Assembly: GCA_016126025.1 (NCBI GenBank)
Contig: JAEFDA010000068.1
Location: 1-7,217, forward strand
Source of the DNA: Nitrososphaerota archaeon
Lineage (GTDB): Archaea > Thermoproteota > Nitrososphaeria > Nitrososphaerales > Nitrosopumilaceae
Length of the DNA stretch: 7,217 bases
Direction of reading: 5' to 3'
Under the pieces are notes generated by a model. It searched no databases, was not told where the DNA came from, and worked only from the letters and a program-made list of their open reading frames with translations. Positions 5,765-7,217 of the stretch are shown here, in pieces (the stretch's first letter is position 1; every line of letters begins with the position of its first letter). The position numbers and the translations under genes were made by a program.

Positions 5765-5850
5765 GATTCAAGTCAGACATGTTCAAATTTGCGCATCGGA
5801 AGGCGGCGGCACTCTGCACGAATTAATGATCGATGCTATAGTGACATCTG

Positions 5851-6240
5851 CTAACATTCACAACCCCACCAAGTAACTAATCCTGCCAACCATTCCGCCT
5901 CGCCTATGTACAGCCACAAACCACCAAAGAACAGTATGAAGAAAACCATCATGAATATCCTCATATTCCTATTGTTCCTTCTGGCATCCCTCCTCCATGG
6001 ATTGCGCATGTCTCGCTCGTGTTCTGCAACCATCGTCTCTCTCTTTAGCCGTTCCTTGAGCTCCGCCGTCTCGCGCGCCCCTGGCCGGTTCTCTATCTTG
6101 TAAATTATGGCATGGCCTATGCCCCAACTTCCGCCCGTTAGGGGTATGGTATACACCCACTCGGATTCCGGCCTGGCAAGCACTAGAAACACCGTTACCC
6201 CGGCGGACACCAACAGTGAATAATGATGTTTCCAAACCAT
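5851..6240 (-). CDS. Small membrane protein of unknown function, two or three helices
   Basis: A 129-residue protein that I do not recognise. A hydrophobic segment at 7-22 (YSLLVSAGVTVFLVLA) is followed by a glycine-rich, partly hydrophobic stretch at 29-49 that might be a further helix. Next comes a strongly charged, probably helical and cytoplasmic region at 50-94 (ETAELKERLKRE, RRDARRNNR). A long hydrophobic helix at 95-112 (IFMMVFFILFFGGLWLYI) and a tryptophan-rich C-terminus (AEWLAGLVTWWGCEC) follow. Charge distribution puts the 50-94 loop on the inside. The frame can be extended to a TTG at 6282, but the strong TATA box at 6269-6278 lies inside that extension and points to the ATG at 6240. 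It is transcribed alone, divergent from the PIN-like gene. A role in the membrane near a mobile-DNA patch is all that can be inferred. Confidence 0.62.
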   Translation of the reverse strand: MVWKHHYSLLVSAGVTVFLVLARPESEWVYTIPLTGGSWGIGHAIIYKIENRPGARETAELKERLKRETMVAEHERDMRNPWRRDARRNNRNMRIFMMVFFILFFGGLWLYIGEAEWLAGLVTWWGCEC

Positions 6241-6263
6241 ACGTAGTCTTATCCCGCACCATC

Positions 6264-6300
6264 TCTGGCTATATATAACCAACTTGCGTATCTGGCTATA
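6264..6300. repeat. 10-bp direct repeat in the divergent promoter region
   Basis: TCTGGCTATA occurs at 6264-6273 and 6291-6300, 27 bp apart start to start. On the minus strand each copy reads TATAGCCAGA, so the upstream copy may be a second TATA-like element or one half of a tandem operator. Confidence 0.4.
6268..6280 (-). promoter_or_regulatory. Strong TATA box of the membrane-protein gene
   Basis: The minus strand reads GGTTATATATAGC, with the TATATATA core centred about 33 bp before the ATG at 6240, giving a predicted leader of only a few bases. The core is nearly symmetrical (GGCTATATATAACC on the plus strand), so weak activity toward the PIN-like gene is conceivable. Part of the box belongs to a 10-bp direct repeat, TCTGGCTATA, at 6264-6273 and 6291-6300. 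Confidence 0.6.
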
Positions 6301-6487
6301 ACATCCTAGTGACCTACTGGGCGTATGGGCGCCGATAGCCGTCCGTGTACGCAGGCAGTAATGTAGGGGCTGCTGTAGCCATGCCGCCTACAATGGTAAT
6401 GCAATGGCAACCAAACAACGCTACGCAGATGTCGCATGCCCGAGTCCGGCCTTGCGCCAGCAGAGTAATATTGGCCTGCCACCCAAT

Positions 6488-7111
6488 ATGCCCGTGAAGA
6501 TTCTGGTGGACGAGATGTGTGAAAACTGGGTCGAGACACTCCGGCTCGAGGGGCACGACGATGTGCGCAGCGTGAAGAATCTCCGTTCAGAGGACGTCAT
6601 ACAGAAGGGCTACCGCTCCGTACTGGAGTACGCCTACGAGAACGACATGGTGCTGGTTACGAGGAATTCTAAATTCGGCAAGGATCCGGCGACAAGAAAG
6701 ATTCAGTTCGTACTGCCGAACGCATATCTCTTTAAAATAGCACTGAAGAAGCTCACCGAGTACGGCGGCCCTGCGAAAGAGGGCAACGGCGCGGAATCTT
6801 CAAGCGATGCCGTGAAGGTTATGGTAGACCAAATGTATGATGGGTGGGATTACAGGCTCAGGATTGAGGGATATGACGCGTACAGCGCAAAGAAGACTAT
6901 CCGCCGCAACGAAGACAAAATTGATGACGATTACCCCATGATTACCTATGCGCGGGAGAAAGGCATGATAATCATCACGAATGATGGCCGGGTCGGCCAA
7001 GATTGCAGGAAGGCGGGTATACGATGCGTGGTGCTGGACGATGAGGATCTCTATGGCATAGTCAAGGGACAACTAGCCGACCTGGGCAGAGCCAGGCAGG
7101 GCCGGTCCTGA
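6488..7111 (+). CDS. Tandem PIN-like domain protein (DUF5615/Mut7-C type), two copies in one chain
   Basis: A 207-residue protein made of two related halves about 106 residues apart. Half 1 (about 3-100) starts VKILVDEMCENW and half 2 (about 109-205) starts VKVMVDQMYDGW; both continue LR-[LI]-EG-[HY]-D, then a Y-A-x-E helix and a VTRN or ITND strand. This is the layout of the DUF5615/Mut7-C PIN-like nuclease fold, in which acidic residues at the end of strand 1 (D8 and D114) and in the TRD/TND motif coordinate metal. Half 2 keeps D166; half 1 has N60 at that place and may be catalytically dead. An RNase or toxin-like role is inferred. The frame opens at an ATG at 6404, but those 28 extra residues look unstructured, and family members start directly at the first strand, so 6488 is preferred. 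No antitoxin-like partner (such as DUF433) is adjacent. Confidence 0.72.
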   Translation: MPVKILVDEMCENWVETLRLEGHDDVRSVKNLRSEDVIQKGYRSVLEYAYENDMVLVTRNSKFGKDPATRKIQFVLPNAYLFKIALKKLTEYGGPAKEGNGAESSSDAVKVMVDQMYDGWDYRLRIEGYDAYSAKKTIRRNEDKIDDDYPMITYAREKGMIIITNDGRVGQDCRKAGIRCVVLDDEDLYGIVKGQLADLGRARQGRS

Positions 7112-7217
7112 TGGGCGTCAATGGATGGTTGGCCGTACGATGACTCAATAGACTTAATCCGAAATTAGCCTGATAGCCCAGCCGACATCTTCATTTGGCA
7201 CCTGATGCCTACAAACG
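7112..7217. other. Right-edge intergenic DNA
   Basis: The final 106 bp contain no open frame of note, no T-rich terminator and only a 4-bp-stem hairpin (GGCA 7197-7200, TGCC 7206-7209). Nothing functional can be supported. Confidence 0.4.

Larger units (their letters stand above)
5339..5850. other. AT-richer gene-poor stretch between the reductase promoter and the membrane-protein gene
   Basis: No complete gene is convincing here. Base composition is visibly AT-richer than in the flanking genes, with T-runs at 5540-5545 and 5551-5555. It holds a 104-bp foldback (5468-5571), a small hairpin with a GAAA tetraloop (stem CGAGC 5591-5595 and GTTCG 5600-5604, one G-T pair) and a short coding remnant (5663-5764). 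A second open frame, 5641-5826, lacks an ATG and matches nothing. The mix suggests past insertion and decay of mobile DNA. Confidence 0.55.

Noticed and set aside
6241..6282. TTG-started 14-residue extension of the membrane protein
   Set aside because: The TATA box would lie inside the coding region; the ATG at 6240 is at the right distance from it.
7137..7173. Possible C/D box RNA (ACGATGA ... CTGA)
   Set aside because: The C box has a mismatch, the 26-nt spacing is not convincing for a guide, and no terminal stem is visible.

Overview
The window looks like a high-G+C archaeal chromosome, most likely a Nitrososphaerota (Thaumarchaeota) genome of the Cenarchaeum type; the lineage is an inference. 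Three things point that way. AT-rich TATA-like boxes sit about 24-33 bp upstream of several start codons, the spacing expected for leaderless or nearly leaderless archaeal transcripts. Shine-Dalgarno motifs are absent there but present at an internal operon junction. A ferredoxin-type siroheme reductase is coupled to a rhodanese. There is no rRNA, convincing tRNA, CRISPR array or intact insertion sequence.

Layout. Positions 2-166 (+) look like the C-terminal end of a membrane protein that enters from the left. Positions 167-772 hold no convincing gene but contain two adjacent inverted repeats and some repeated short words. A palindromic AT-rich promoter (742-774) leads into a zincin-like metallopeptidase with a C-terminal zinc-ribbon-like tail (773-1501, +). 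A second promoter then drives a protein of four TPRs plus a possible winged helix (1588-2754, +). This gene converges on, and overlaps by 25 bp, a minus-strand operon. That operon is transcribed from a promoter near 5333 and encodes a siroheme/4Fe-4S sulfite or nitrite reductase (5305-3509), followed by a translationally coupled two-domain sulfurtransferase (3512-2730).

From about 5340 to 5850 the DNA becomes visibly AT-richer and loses clear genes. It contains a 104-bp foldback with near-perfect terminal inverted repeats and a short remnant that resembles the N-terminus of IS630-like transposase proteins. Beyond it lie a small two-helix membrane protein (6240-5851, -) with a strong TATA box and, diverging from it, a tandem duplication of a DUF5615/Mut7-C-like PIN domain (6488-7111, +). 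The first of those two domains has lost a predicted catalytic aspartate. The last 106 bp hold nothing recognisable.

How the parts work together. The clearest functional unit is the reductase-sulfurtransferase operon, read as sulfite reduction to sulfide followed by sulfane-sulfur handling. The right third (foldback, transposon remnant, orphan membrane protein, duplicated PIN-like protein) reads as an accessory, turnover-prone patch. The most unusual proteins are the metallopeptidase with a zinc-ribbon tail and the tandem PIN-like protein. I do not see a complete new multi-gene system.
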